64,000 bases of DNA from Nymphaea colorata (Eukaryota; Streptophyta; Magnoliopsida; Nymphaeales; Nymphaeaceae), in assembly GCF_008831285.2 (NCBI RefSeq), contig NC_045140.1:4319528-4383527 (forward strand). Direction: 5' to 3'. Shown here one piece after another: positions 23,541 to 39,632 of this stretch. Below the pieces are notes generated by a model. The model saw only the letters and a program-made list of their open reading frames with translations. It made no database searches and was not told the DNA's origin. The translations under genes and the position numbers were made by a program. How positions within the stretch are numbered: the first letter of the stretch is position 1; each line of letters starts with the position of its first letter.

Positions 23541-23729
23541 TTAATCGGGTTGTGCTCGTGCTCGAGTTTTAGGTGTCGGGCCGGCCCGATGCCTAAGCTT
23601 ACCTTAGATAGGACCATTCCTTTTGAAGGCGATTTTGTCATCAAACACGTTTTACAAACTTAGGTGGAACAAGAAAGTTTTGGCTGACCACCACTCAGTA
23701 TGTTTCAAAACCTCATGTTGAAGTGCAAT

Positions 23730-23761
<32 letters not shown>

Positions 23762-24429
23762 CCTCAAATATTCTTGATCTGATATCTTCTAAGGATCTCA
23801 AATCACCTTTAAGGCTCAAATCTGAGACAAACAAACGCCCCCATATTTATTTATGTTCGATGATAAAAGAGAGAGGGCTTTTATATGCATATATTAATGT
23901 ATATTGGCACCTTCAATGATTTAAAATTTTCAGCCTTCACCACATGTTCTCGTAAGTTGGTAAATAATAGTGAAGGTTTATATAGAGTTGGTCCTGTTTT
24001 CCTAAAACTGTATTTGGATCCGACTCGAATAAGATCTAACAATATTTATATAGAGTTGGTCCAAATGTCTATTGGATTCCGGTCATTTGGGAATTGAATT
24101 CAAATCCATATCCAGTTATGGAACTACATAATGAATCTGATAAGCAATTAAACCCATTTTCCTTTCAAATTTAGCTAAATGGACACAAAATCAAGGCATC
24201 TTGGAGAGGTCAAACCTTTTCCTTCACCCGCTCCAGAGTTCAAGGCTGCATCCGAACCTGGGTGGGAAGGGGAACACCAAATCAGTATTGGCAATATTGA
24301 TTTTCACATTAAACAATTTTGTTTACTGATACGGCATTTTGACTGCTAAGATTGAGCTATCCAATACTAAATAATTGTATTTTAGTGGAAAGACAATAAA
24401 AAGAAGTATGTTTTACGCACACATGGTCA
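19650..24429. other. Intergenic, 4.8 kb, repeat-rich
   Basis: No gene is supported. At 21557-21720 there is a repeat with GGTCGGAGCCA at the left and GGGGCTAGGACC near the right. At 22480-22790 a segment bounded by GGTGCGGGTGCCGG and GGAGCCGCACCC looks like another G+C-ended repeat. At 23320-23590 a segment begins GGCTGGGCGTCAGGTCGGG and ends GGGCCGGCCCGATGCC, enclosing a TA/TTA microsatellite (23442-23537). Confidence 0.5.
23442..23537 (+). repeat. TA/TTA microsatellite
   Basis: Alternating TA, then (TTA/ATT)n, then TA again, embedded in a repeat with G+C-rich ends. Confidence 0.95.
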
Positions 24430-25487
24430 TGCTCGCATCTCTAAAAGTCACTTTTACTGACACATGTCAAACGTTGGTAAAAGTTACCACAAAACGTTTA
24501 CTGACATTTTTAATTTAACTTTTATCAACACATTCCACGCGTCGGTAAAGGCTTTCCCGACTCTATAACTTTGCTCGTGCCCTTCTTCTCCTTTCTTCTT
24601 CTTCTCTCTGTTCCTTTCTCTTTTCTCTTCGCCCCACCAGCATTTACCGAAGTTTTTGGCCGATTGCAGGTGTTTTTCATCAATTTTTGACGTATAAACG
24701 ATATAAAAGTAAGTTTCTCGAACTTAATGTTAAGTTTTTTTTTTTTAATTTGTGAATGATTTTAAGTTATATATTGTTTTAGGGTAATGATAGTAGGTTT
24801 TTTGCTTAAGTTTTTGTGCTTTTGCATTCCAGTCTTCTTCAAAGAGGCAGTGTTGTGGAAGCAAAAAAGAGTGGTAGGGAGGCAATCATTTTATTCTATT
24901 TGGTTCATGCCTTTTCTATCTTGTTATTTATTTTATTTGGTTCATGTCTTCTTTTATGTTCTTATTGTTACTGAAGGTAATCATTTTAATTTTTTTGTTT
25001 CATGCTTTTTTTTTTTAGTGTTGCTGCAGCTATTTGTGTTTAATATAAATGCTATGCACATGGATATGGCTCGATAAAAAAAATAACAAATCTTCACCCA
25101 TGCATGAAATTACATTGATAAATATATTATCGACGTTCACCTGTATCTCAATAAAAAGTTTTACAGACACCCGCCATGTGTCTGTAAAATTTTTACAGAC
25201 ACCTACCATGTGTCGATAAAAGTTTTACTGGCACCCACCATGTGTTGGTAAAACTTTTAATACCAACGTCCACAGACGTCGATAATAATTTTATTGACCT
25301 ATACACACGACGTGTGGGTGCAGAATTCTACACCGACGTGTGCCCTGAAATATCGGTAATAGTTTTCACCGACATTTACCTCACTGTTGACCGCCTCGAA
25401 GGTTGGTAGAACGTTTATTGACGTGTTGCCATGTTTTACTGACGTTTTTCAGCAGTAGTAAAACGTGGGTTTTTTGTAGTGGAAAGA
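24430..25487. mobile_element. CACTA-like non-autonomous element
   Basis: The right edge read in reverse complement is CACTACAAAAAACCCACG, a CACTA-type terminus. The interior near both edges is filled with subterminal motifs such as GTCGGTAAA, GTTGGTAAAA and TTTACTGACA (24450-24560 and 25110-25450). The left terminus is missing or degenerate: the first recognisable motif is at about 24450. No transposase frame is visible. The open frame at 24787-25077 has a Phe/Leu-rich composition and no family resemblance. Limits on the left are approximate. Confidence 0.6.
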
Positions 25488-30671
<5,184 letters not shown>

Positions 30672-32698
30672 ATGTCTGCTGTCATGGGAGCGGTGAAGAA
30701 TGTCGGGTTTAGTTCGGAACTGGAGAAAGATGAAGTCCTGGAGGGTAATGGCGGCTCCGCTGGCCCTTCAGGCGATGGCCCTGGTAGTAGCGATGATGTT
30801 CCAAAGTTGACCAGGAAACTCAGCCATGCTTCCATGTACTCTACTGAGGATGGTGAGGATGCTGAGGACGGTGATGATGACGATGATGATGAGGAAGACA
30901 GTGAGTCTGTTAAGTCTAAGAATGCAAAAAAGATTGATCTTGGTCCTCTGTGCTCCCTCAAAGAACAAATCGAGAAAGATAAGGTATCCGTAGCAAGTGT
31001 ATTTTTTCTTTTTTCTCAATTTTTACCTGCATGGCATCCAGTGTTTCTCATTTGTATTGTTTCTCCTCGTTTTTTCGTTGATATTTAATGTCTTAGATTT
31101 TGTGTTCTAAAACTTCTTTACGAACTTGGCGAAACATATTTTTAGGATGATGATAGCCTGATGAGGTGGAAAGAACAGTTGCTTGGAAGTGTGGATTTGG
31201 CTGCAGTTGGAGGTACCCTGCAGCAATTGAATTATTCATTCATCTTTTTTTTTTTTTTTACTTGTTCATTTTATTTTCTTTAGAAGTTCTTATTTTACTG
31301 TTACCTTAATATATTTGCTTTCTCTGTCTCTTTCGCATCAACTTTTTTCTGTTTTTCTTTTGTAATGAAACTAAATCTTTACTTCTCTTTGAAACAGAGA
31401 ACCTTGAACCAGAGGTTAAAGTTTTGAGTCTGACAATCTTATCGCCTGATCGGCCTGATCTCGAACTGCCGATTCCGTTTATGCCCAATTCGAAGGGTTA
31501 CGCTTTCGCGCTCAAGGATGGAAGCCGTTACCGTCTCAAGTTCACCTTCCTGGTCTCCAATAACATCGTTTCTGGACTCAAGTATACCAACACCGTGTGG
31601 AAGACTGGCATGAGAGGCAAGATTTCTTAGTCTTGGCCTTGTTATAAACAAGTTTTTCCTGCTTTTTCCTGGATTGCTGTCTTTTTTTAAAAAAAAAAAT
31701 GGTGTCGCGATTCTTTATGGATATGTGAAGATGCTGGGAACGCATTTCTCCTTTTTTTTTTTCCTTTTCCTAAAAAACTGGTTCAGATGCTGAACTCGAC
31801 AATCCTTTTCGCTATAACTGTTTTTTTAGAGGTTTTAGCCTCGATTTGTTGTTTGACATGTGTAGTGATTACTTGTTGACTGAGGTTTAGCTCAATAAAG
31901 GAAATCCATGCTTGTCTAGCTGCAGATGAAAGCAATTTCATGAATTTTCTGGTTTTCTTAAATTCATGTAATCATCTGATACATGGATTTTCTCTTGCTG
32001 AAGTCCACTAATTCTAGTTCTGAAAATTTTCTAGGTATCCTTTTACTGTACGTCAAGATTTCAATGTTCTGTTTGGTCTTATGAACGCGGTGTGTTAGAT
32101 ACTTTGAAACAAAACTTTTTTGTGCTTGGTGTACAGGAACATTACAGTTTATGGTTTTTCGGGTATCATAGTTGCCAAGTCTACAATACTGATAGCCCCG
32201 TGACTTTGACTGCTATTCATGTGCGTGCACAGCTCACATTTTTTTTAATAAAACTCTCAAGTTGCTTTTTTTATTTTTCAACTACACAATTTTCTTTGAA
32301 CTTCTAATGCATCTGCTCTAATTGTTTTGTAGTTTGTATCATTAGAGAATAATCTAAAGTCCAAATTCAATTCTTACAGTGGATAATACAAGAGTGATGC
32401 TAGGAACTTTCAGTCCTCAGCAAGAACCTTACACTTATGAACTAGAGGAAGAAACCACACCATCTGGGATTTTTGCAAGGGGCTCCTACTCAGCCAGAAC
32501 TAAAGTATGCATTTCTTAAATTGATTGAGATTTATAGTTTGTCATCTGAGTTTGTTGCTGTTATTAGTATTATTATTTTTAACATGCATAAAATATTTCT
32601 ATTCCTTTGTTTGGCAGTTTGTTGATGATGACGGCAAGGTTTATTTGGACATCAGTTACACCTTTGAGATTCGAAAAGAATGGCCATCACCTTCCTGA
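30672..32698 (+). CDS. Rho GDP-dissociation inhibitor (RhoGDI), 5 exons
   Basis: RhoGDI binds GDP-bound, prenylated ROP GTPases, takes them off the membrane and so confines ROP activity, as in root-hair and pollen-tube tip growth (Arabidopsis SCN1/RhoGDI1). Coding exons: 30672-30983, 31146-31212, 31398-31616, 32380-32504, 32618-32698; together 804 bases, 267 residues with an unbroken frame. Residues 59-78 are an extreme Asp/Glu run, typical of the plant N-terminal extension. The N-terminal regulatory arm (about 88-125, DLGPLCSLKEQIEKDK and MRWKEQLLGSVD) is followed by the immunoglobulin-like prenyl-binding domain (about 130-265) with GSRYRLKFTFLVSNNIVSGL, KYTNTVWKTG, MLGTFSPQ, TTPSGIFARGSYSARTKF and YTFEIRKEWP, all family hallmarks. 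Introns 1, 2 and 4 are GT-AG; intron 3 starts with GC (AGAG/GCAAGA) and ends TTACAG. Reading G plus TG across intron 3 gives the Val of the expected MRVDNT and restores the frame. Confidence 0.96.
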
Positions 32699-34060
32699 GT
32701 TAGTTTAGTGGCCTTGAGAGAGATCCTGATTATTTGTTAACTCATGTAATACCTCTCAGTTCAATGGAGTGATTTCTGTAACTTGGTCATGTATGTTGTA
32801 TAAACATTTGGTTGCACATCTCCAATTTTCGATTGTTCCAGCACTCTGAATTCTATTATCGTGGTACCGGAGCTCGGTAACTGGTTCGGGTAACCTCAAG
32901 CGTGCTGTTTGTCAGGTTCTTTCTGCAAAAGCAACTCTGGCCACTTCATTGATAGCACTTGATGATTCAGGCTACAGGACATGGAGAACTTGCTGTACTG
33001 AAAGTAACATGCACATATCATGATATGGCTTTAAGTTTAAGTAATTCCTTCAGCTGCAGCTGATCATCCAGTTTTCTGATCTTGTTTTTATTGGAATGTC
33101 TGTTAGTGTGATTTGTTGCTTCACTGATCGGATAGATCTTTCGCATTCAGAGGAGTTATCTCCCCACCTGTAAATCGTCTTGTATGCCACACTGTTTGCA
33201 GATACCAAGCCTGTCTGTATCTTTCAGTTGTTTGCATCTCGTGAACTCCTCTGTTTTTACTTGTGGGGACAATGATTGCAGGATGGCAGTGAAAGATGAA
33301 CAAGGACCCTTTGTCTTTTAACATAATGATTTCGATGGTCTTTGGCTGCCATTATTTGTGCACTTGCAAAAGCTTAATTACGGCATCCGTGCCTTCTTTT
33401 CCGGATGTTGCAGTGCTTCAGTTCTTGTCACTCGTTGCCTTTCCTTATTTTCTGTGTCTAATTATATGATGTTAAGGCTTGTCGGAAACCTGTTTTAGCA
33501 TCAAGGATGGTTTTAGAAAACGTGGTTTTACACTAAAATGCTGTTCCTAACATGGTTTTATTTTTCATACAAATGAGCCTGCAATTATTTGTGGCATCTT
33601 AGTGTCAGTATTTTCTGGTTAGACCAACTAACTAATTGCCGGCCCGTTAGTACGAAAGTAGATTGAGAAATGCAAGTTAAACCACAAGCTGCATGTGTCT
33701 GCGACCTAATCAGGTGCTTTATCGTTCTGAGTACTACGGCAGACATGATATCAAACATTATATATTTTTAAAACCTCGGTTACTTAAATAGTATATGTAG
33801 TAGTGACAAAGACACGTTCTTTCAAAAAAGAAAATTATTTTATACTTCAAAAATAGGTCAGCCATATAAAACTGTAAAAGAACCATTTTACTGACAAAAC
33901 AAGAAAAATTCAAAAAAATGAATTTTTATTATTGCATTTTTATTTTAGCTTTTTTCTGCATTCCTTTTAAGATTTTTTATTTTATTTTTTTAATTTTTCT
34001 GAGATTTTCTCGAGAAAGATAACTTTTACCGTATTTATTGTGACTATGATTATTATTATG

Positions 34061-34112
34061 AACCGACGACCGGCTGTTTACCAGCCGCTGAGCCAACCAG
34101 TTGTACCAAACC
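34061..34112 (-). repeat. tRNA-like dispersed short repeat, copy 3
   Basis: In minus orientation: TTGGCTCAGCGG (a very good A-box match), then CTGGTAAACAGCCGGTCG and then CGGTTCATAAT, which is B-box-like. The best tRNA-like copy in the window. Confidence 0.6.
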
Positions 34113-34540
34113 ATGGCACTTATGTTTCAGCCTAAACTGAAGGGAAAAAGCTGAGCAATGGATAAAATTGAACCACAAGTGGCAATTTGATAGCCAAGGC
34201 CTGTTCTACTACACTAACCTTGCGGATTTGTGAGAGAACATGCTTTTGTTTGAGTAATTTCAATAAGTTAGTGCTAAGTTTTATTGCAGAACAAAAGAAA
34301 AATACAATCAGACTCTTTACAGTTTAGTTTCTGAACAAGGAATACCCTATCAAAAGCAATGAGTTTCCCTACAATCACAGTTGGAACAAACAGATTTATT
34401 CTTTCTCCCCTCCACCACTCTGTTCAATAAGCCTATTTCATCAACCCTCGAAGATCCACTAGCTATCTGTTCAAGTAGCTTATTTCATGAGCCCTGGAAG
34501 ATCCAATAACCACTTTTAATCTATTAGAGTCGTTTAGCTG

Positions 34541-34592
34541 TTTAAAATGAAAACTGGCTGCCTACCAACCTCGCCCGACCATGCACCAACCT
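34541..34592 (-). repeat. tRNA-like dispersed short repeat, copy 4
   Basis: In minus orientation: GTTGGTGCATGG, a short spacer, then GGTTGGTAGGCAGCCAGTTT. Only about 430 bases from copy 3, in the same orientation. Confidence 0.5.
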
Positions 34593-35297
34593 TCCAAGAT
34601 CAGAGATGAGTCGCACACTAGGTTCACTAAAAAAAATGTCATCCATATTGTGTGTCACGCATATGGTCAACATTTCATATGCTATGGGACTAGGATTTCT
34701 ATCTCAGTGGACGATGCGTTGCATGGAGCAGGTTTTAATCTCAATAAACTGTTTAATTTTAATTATGTTGTCCTGAATACGTGTTTACAGAGACTTTGAT
34801 TAAGCAAACACGTGCATATCATTATTTTTAAGATCAACTAAGATAGTTTTATGGGCCCATCGTCAAAAACTAGTTAAAGACGTCCTAGAGTAATATCAAG
34901 TTTTTTAACGTCACTTTGGTGTCATTCAAATGGTTTAAAGTAGGCTTCCCACAGACTGACAATTGCATTACTGCAATAAAGCTTATAAGCTCCTCCTTTT
35001 CCTCAGCCATCATGAAGATTAAAACTTAAAAACCGACTCGTTGGATGTTGCAATCGGCTCTCCTTGACGCACGCAGGTCCACTTACAAATTAGAATCTAC
35101 AAGGTCTTCTGATCAGTGATCTTGAATCTTGAGCTAATCCTGGCTAATCGCACCTGGATTTCGATGTTGACCCATCTTGGACGCTACCCATGTGATGATC
35201 GTGAATGCACTGTGTGAACTGAACTCAACTGGTTGTTATCGATCCATTCCAGTCTCTCCCTCTCTGTTTCTCATTTGGACTAAATTTTGATGGGATT

Positions 35298-37799
35298 ATG
35301 AGATTGCAGAGGTCTGTTCCTCTTCCCATTAAACGCTTATCCTGCCTTTGCTCATCATACCAGTCTTCCCGTTTAAGCTTTCCAGTTCATAGTTTTGGAG
35401 AAACTAGGCAGGAATTGGCCACCTTCTTGCAATCATGCGCCGCTACGAATTCTTCCATGGATGGGAAAAAAGCTCATGGAAGAACTGTACTTCTAGGCCT
35501 TTTGCCGGACATCTTTCTAGAGAACATCATCCTCAATGTGTACTCGAAAACTGGTTGTTTCAGGGAAGCACGCCAGTTGTTCGATGGAATGCGTCAGCGG
35601 AATCTCATATCATGGTCAACCATCATCTCCGGGTTTGCTCAGCATGGTCGTGGAGAGGAAGCTCTGCTACTCTACTCTCAGTTCCAAGCGACACATGAGA
35701 AGCCGAACCAGTTTGTTTTAGCTAGTGTTTTGCGGGCTTGTTCGGGGTTAGGCGCAGTGGAAGAGGCTGCCCAGTTGCATGATTATGCAATCAAAGCAGG
35801 TCTTTACGCTGATGTTTTTGTGGGTACGGCTCTAATTGATGTTTACACCAAGAATTGTTACATTGAAGAAGCTAGGTTGGTTTTCGAGGAATTACCTGTG
35901 AAGAATGCAGTTAGTTGGACGGCCATTATTGCTGGATACTCACTTGTTGGAAGGAGCGAGGTTTCAATTGAACTGTTTAGTCAGATGGTGAAAACCGATC
36001 TTCAGCCTGATAGGTACGTCCTCTCTAGTGTGATTAGTGCTTGTTCAGTTCTTTCATTGCTTGATCACGGCAAACAAATTCACGCATATATCACGAGGAA
36101 ACAATGTGAGTTAGACGTATTGGTAACTAATGTGCTTATTGATATGTACTCAAAATGTTCACAGTTGAGTATTGCACGTAAATTATTCAATCAAATGGTT
36201 GTTAGGAACGTGGTCTCATGGACTACAATGATTGCTGGTTACATGCAGAACTCTTTTGATTGGGACGCTCTACTGCTGTTCTCAATGATGAATAGACAGG
36301 GGTGGAGGCCAGACGGATATACTTGCACAGCTAGTCTCAATTCCTGCGGTGCGCTTGAGGATTTCAGCTTTGGTCAACAGATACATTGCTACACTATCAA
36401 GGCTAACATTGTCCAGGACGAATATGTCAATAATGGTCTTGTCGACATGTACTCAAAGTGCAACTCTGTAGCAGATGCTAGGAAAATATTCGATGCAATG
36501 ATCAACTATAACGTTGTTTCATTCAATGCAATGATTGAAGGGTATGCTCAACAAGGTGAGCTTCAAGAAGTGGTGGATCTTTTTAACCAGATGAGGTGGA
36601 CATCAGTGAAACTCAGCCTCTTGACGTTTGTCAGTGTGCTGGGAGCGTCATTATCGAGTACAGATCTATGGTTGAGTAGGCAAATTCATGTCCTCATGAT
36701 CAAGGAGGGAATGTCATTAGATCTTTATGCTGGAAGTGCTCTTGTCGATGTGTATTCCAAGTCTTCTAATGTGGATGATGCAAGATCTGTCTTTGAAGAA
36801 ATGCAAGAAAGGGATATTGTAGTGTGGAATGCAATGGTATCTGGTTATGCTCAAAATGCAAATGGTGAAGAGGCTCTCAAACTCCTCATAGAAATGCAGC
36901 ATGAAGGAATGGTTCCCGACAAATTTACTTATGTAGCTGGCTTTATTTCAGCCAGTCAATTGGCTTCCCTGCTGCATGGTTCGCAGCTCCATAACCATGT
37001 CATGAAGAATGGCCTAGATTCAGAGCCATTTGTTTCAAACGCTTTACTGGACATGTATGCAAAGTGTGGAAGCATTCAGGATGCCCGGAAACTTTTTGAT
37101 GCCATTTCAAGCAAAGATGTGGTCTGCTGGAATTCGATAATATCATGTTATGCTCAACATGGCCATGCTTTTGAAGCTTTTGTAATGTTTGAGAAAATGC
37201 AAGAAACAAGTATTGAACCCAACTATGTTACTTTTGTTGGAATTCTTTCTGCTTGTAGCCATGCTGGGCTTATTGAGACAGGGCTTCGACATTTCCATTC
37301 AATGAAGCACAAATTCAATATTGAACCTGGAATTGAACATTATGTTTGCATGGTTGATCTTTTAGGCAGAGCTGGCAAATTGGATGAAGTGAAGTTATTT
37401 TTGGAACAATTGCCAATTGTACCAGATGCAGTCATGTTGAGGAGTTTGCTTAGTGCGTGTAGAAAATTTGGAGACATCAATTTGGCAAAGCACACAGCTG
37501 AATTAGCTATAGCTACAGACCCAAGGGATAGTGGATCACGGATTATGCTTTCTAATATGTTTGCATCTGCAGGAATGTGGGCTGATGTGGAGAAAATCAG
37601 AAAAGGCATGAATCACAGTGGAATTGTAAAGGAAACTGGGTACAGTTGGATCGAAGTGAAGAATGAGGTGAATGCATTTGTGGCAAAAGACAAGACTCAT
37701 GGACAAGGTGAACTAATCTATTCAGTCCTAGGAGGATTGACCCTAAACATGAAAAGTATTGGATATGTTCCTGACACAGTGTTTCTTTGGCATGATTGA
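35298..37799 (+). CDS. PLS-class pentatricopeptide repeat protein (E subclass)
   Basis: Intronless, 833 residues. PPR proteins of this class bind organellar transcripts base by base and usually support C-to-U editing. The N-terminus (MRLQRSVPLPIKRLSCLCSS) is Arg/Ser-rich without acids, a likely mitochondrial or plastid transit peptide. Tandem P, L and S motifs fill about residues 60-690, with repeated signatures such as NVLIDMYSKCSQLSIARKLF, NVVSWTTMIAGYMQNS and SNALLDMYAKCGSIQDARKL. The E domain follows (about 700-800: GIEHYVCMVDLLGRAGKLDE, SGSRIMLSNMFASAGMW, VKETGYSWIEV), and the chain ends at GYVPDTVFLWHD, the point where a DYW domain would begin; none follows in frame. Overall arrangement resembles what I recall of Arabidopsis At4g39530. 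As an E-type protein it would need a separate DYW partner for editing, which is inference. The target RNA cannot be read from the sequence alone. Confidence 0.97.
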   Translation: MRLQRSVPLPIKRLSCLCSSYQSSRLSFPVHSFGETRQELATFLQSCAATNSSMDGKKAHGRTVLLGLLPDIFLENIILNVYSKTGCFREARQLFDGMRQRNLISWSTIISGFAQHGRGEEALLLYSQFQATHEKPNQFVLASVLRACSGLGAVEEAAQLHDYAIKAGLYADVFVGTALIDVYTKNCYIEEARLVFEELPVKNAVSWTAIIAGYSLVGRSEVSIELFSQMVKTDLQPDRYVLSSVISACSVLSLLDHGKQIHAYITRKQCELDVLVTNVLIDMYSKCSQLSIARKLFNQMVVRNVVSWTTMIAGYMQNSFDWDALLLFSMMNRQGWRPDGYTCTASLNSCGALEDFSFGQQIHCYTIKANIVQDEYVNNGLVDMYSKCNSVADARKIFDAMINYNVVSFNAMIEGYAQQGELQEVVDLFNQMRWTSVKLSLLTFVSVLGASLSSTDLWLSRQIHVLMIKEGMSLDLYAGSALVDVYSKSSNVDDARSVFEEMQERDIVVWNAMVSGYAQNANGEEALKLLIEMQHEGMVPDKFTYVAGFISASQLASLLHGSQLHNHVMKNGLDSEPFVSNALLDMYAKCGSIQDARKLFDAISSKDVVCWNSIISCYAQHGHAFEAFVMFEKMQETSIEPNYVTFVGILSACSHAGLIETGLRHFHSMKHKFNIEPGIEHYVCMVDLLGRAGKLDEVKLFLEQLPIVPDAVMLRSLLSACRKFGDINLAKHTAELAIATDPRDSGSRIMLSNMFASAGMWADVEKIRKGMNHSGIVKETGYSWIEVKNEVNAFVAKDKTHGQGELIYSVLGGLTLNMKSIGYVPDTVFLWHD

Positions 37800-39272
37800 G
37801 AAAGATTTGGACATACAGCAAAATAAGTACTTTTGCAGTTTGTTCCTGACTTTAAACATGCTCATCTGAGAATCAGTAAGTTTTTGCCATGTTTTTGGAT
37901 GAATTGACTCGTTCATGTCCAAGGATGCTGCAAGTTAGTTGTTCAAGGACCTGAATTAGTTGTTAAAGATTCACTGGAAGGCCTACATCTTTGAAGTAAA
38001 ATATTTTCATATGTTTGGAATAGGTTGTTAGATGCATATATGAATTTTTTCTGAAGTAATTCAATTCTCAACAAGGGTTAAACTTGGGACAAAGAAAGAG
38101 GCCATTAGTCTCTGGGTCAACTGTTTTTTCCTGCCAGTTGACTGTTGCATGTAGAAGCTCATTCGATCAGTTTTAGCCTTTGCTTGATTTGAACCACGGG
38201 GGTGTTCCAGTTCTAAATTGCTCACTACATTTACACTTACCATTCTGTTGATTATACTTTTGAAGTTTGAAGCTACTGATGCTAATTGTGGGGAAGGATG
38301 CAAAATTGGTTCCTGAGTGTAAAAGTTGACAGCAAGTATGATTTGTTTGTAAAAGTATTTTACATTGTTAACATGGTAATGTGACCTGATGAGGTGAGGC
38401 GAGATACTTGGGAATTGCTGTTCATAACAGTGCCAGTTATCTATGGTTTGTTTTTTTTTTTTTTAAGGATACTTGTAATAATGAAAAGATGAAGGCAAAA
38501 ACAAAAATTTGTTACTGTAGTGTAGACACTACAAAGCCTGTCTGTCTTTCTCTTGTATATCTAGAAGTTAATTAGATCCTAACACTCAACTATGGGACAC
38601 TTGATTAATTGTTTTTTGAGTTGTCTCAAACAATAGTTGCTAGGATATTCTGTTTCCCATATTGACCATTTGAGAAGTTCTAACAACCTTGACAATTGAG
38701 TCTCTCTCCCGTTGAATTCTCAACTGCTCACTGTAAGCATTTATATGGCAAAGAGATGGTGAGCAGGATCAGCTGTATCATTTATACAAAGATAAAGAGA
38801 ATTAGACTTTCTCCTGATGATAAGATTTGGCTGATGAACAAAAGAGACCATGCCTGCCCCAGCATTGGCTAGGGGCTGTGACGCATGACCGGACACACTT
38901 ATCCGACAACACTGATATGAAGTGGCCTGCCATTCCGACAAAGGTTCTGTTCCATTCATTTTGTTAGTATGTTTTGTTTTGGGTTTCAAGTTGAAAAAGG
39001 TCAACAGTTTTGTACTCGAAGTGCTTTCCTTTGCATAATCTGGTAAGGGGCTGCCAATGTTCAGAACATCACTGCACCAAGCAAGGATCCTTTATAGACA
39101 CCCTAATGCAATATTTGTCATATACAAAAGCACACCTAGATGTTCTGAATCTTCAAGGGTCTCTTTTACAAACGTACTGAAGACATGCACACAGAAAAGT
39201 CGCAGCAAATAAATACACTTTCGTACTTTGAAGTGATGGTTCAGATCTTTCTATTGCGAAGCAATCAGCTCT
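37800..39272. other. Intergenic; PPR 3' flank
   Basis: Non-coding as far as can be seen. Several short minus-strand frames (for example 38061-38303) have no family resemblance. The 3' end of the minus-strand small basic gene should lie just below 39272. Confidence 0.5.
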
Positions 39273-39560
39273 TCAAATGCCAGGAAAAGGAAATGAGTTC
39301 ATGAACTGGAAGGCAGGCCGTGCAGAGCAGTATGATTCCCAAAGCCTCCTGTCAAGTAAGGCCTTCTTGATCTGGTGGAGTAGTATCACCATAGACCGGA
39401 AGCGCAAGCACAAGCACCGACGGCCAACACGAAAGCCTAGCACCAGTCTCCTCTTCTTGTTTCCTAACCGCACCGTGCTGACTCTCCGGCGGCGCTGCCA
39501 CCCATGAGAAGATGCAAAGAGCTTGTTTTTTCCATAATATGACGACTGATCAAGTGCCAT
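39273..39560 (-). CDS. Small basic conserved plant protein, function unknown
   Basis: The minus-strand frame is open from 39623, but a TATAAA at 39625-39630 is only a few bases before that first ATG, so transcription should start inside the frame. The next good start, at 39560, gives 95 residues (MALDQSSYYGKNKLF...). The protein is very basic: WQRRRRVSTVRLGNKKRR, then GFRVGRRCLCLRFR, then an amphipathic stretch LLHQIKKALLDRRLWESY and a Phe/Pro-rich end (FQFMNSFPFPGI). The order RRR-x-VRLGNK(K/R)R, then a basic linker, then L-(K)K-x3-(D/N)(R/G)R-x2-(E)(S/A)Y, then a Phe/Pro-rich tail resembles a group of small uncharacterised plant proteins that I recall only in outline. No signal peptide and no catalytic motif. 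Function unknown. Confidence 0.55.
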   Translation of the reverse strand: MALDQSSYYGKNKLFASSHGWQRRRRVSTVRLGNKKRRLVLGFRVGRRCLCLRFRSMVILLHQIKKALLDRRLWESYCSARPAFQFMNSFPFPGI

Positions 39561-39624
39561 AGCTCTCGGCATTTTTGAACTACCACGCAACACTATTATG
39601 GCTCTGGAGCTCCTCCATTGCATG

Positions 39625-39630
39625 TTTATA
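39625..39630 (-). promoter_or_regulatory. Putative TATA box of the small basic gene
   Basis: TATAAA on the minus strand, 65 bases before the ATG at 39560. The spacing fits a short leader and argues against translation from the ATG at 39623. Confidence 0.45.
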
Positions 39631-39632
39631 GC

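Larger units (their letters stand above)
32699..35297. other. Intergenic between RhoGDI and PPR genes
   Basis: The first few hundred bases are 3' untranslated and flank sequence of RhoGDI. No further gene is recognised. Copies 3 and 4 of the tRNA-like repeat lie at 34061-34112 and 34541-34592. The final 250 bases should hold the PPR promoter; no clear TATA box was found. Confidence 0.5.

Noticed and set aside
24787-25077. Phe/Leu-rich 96-residue frame
   Set aside because: Lies within the CACTA-like element filler; the composition reflects T-rich sequence, and no transposase motif is present.
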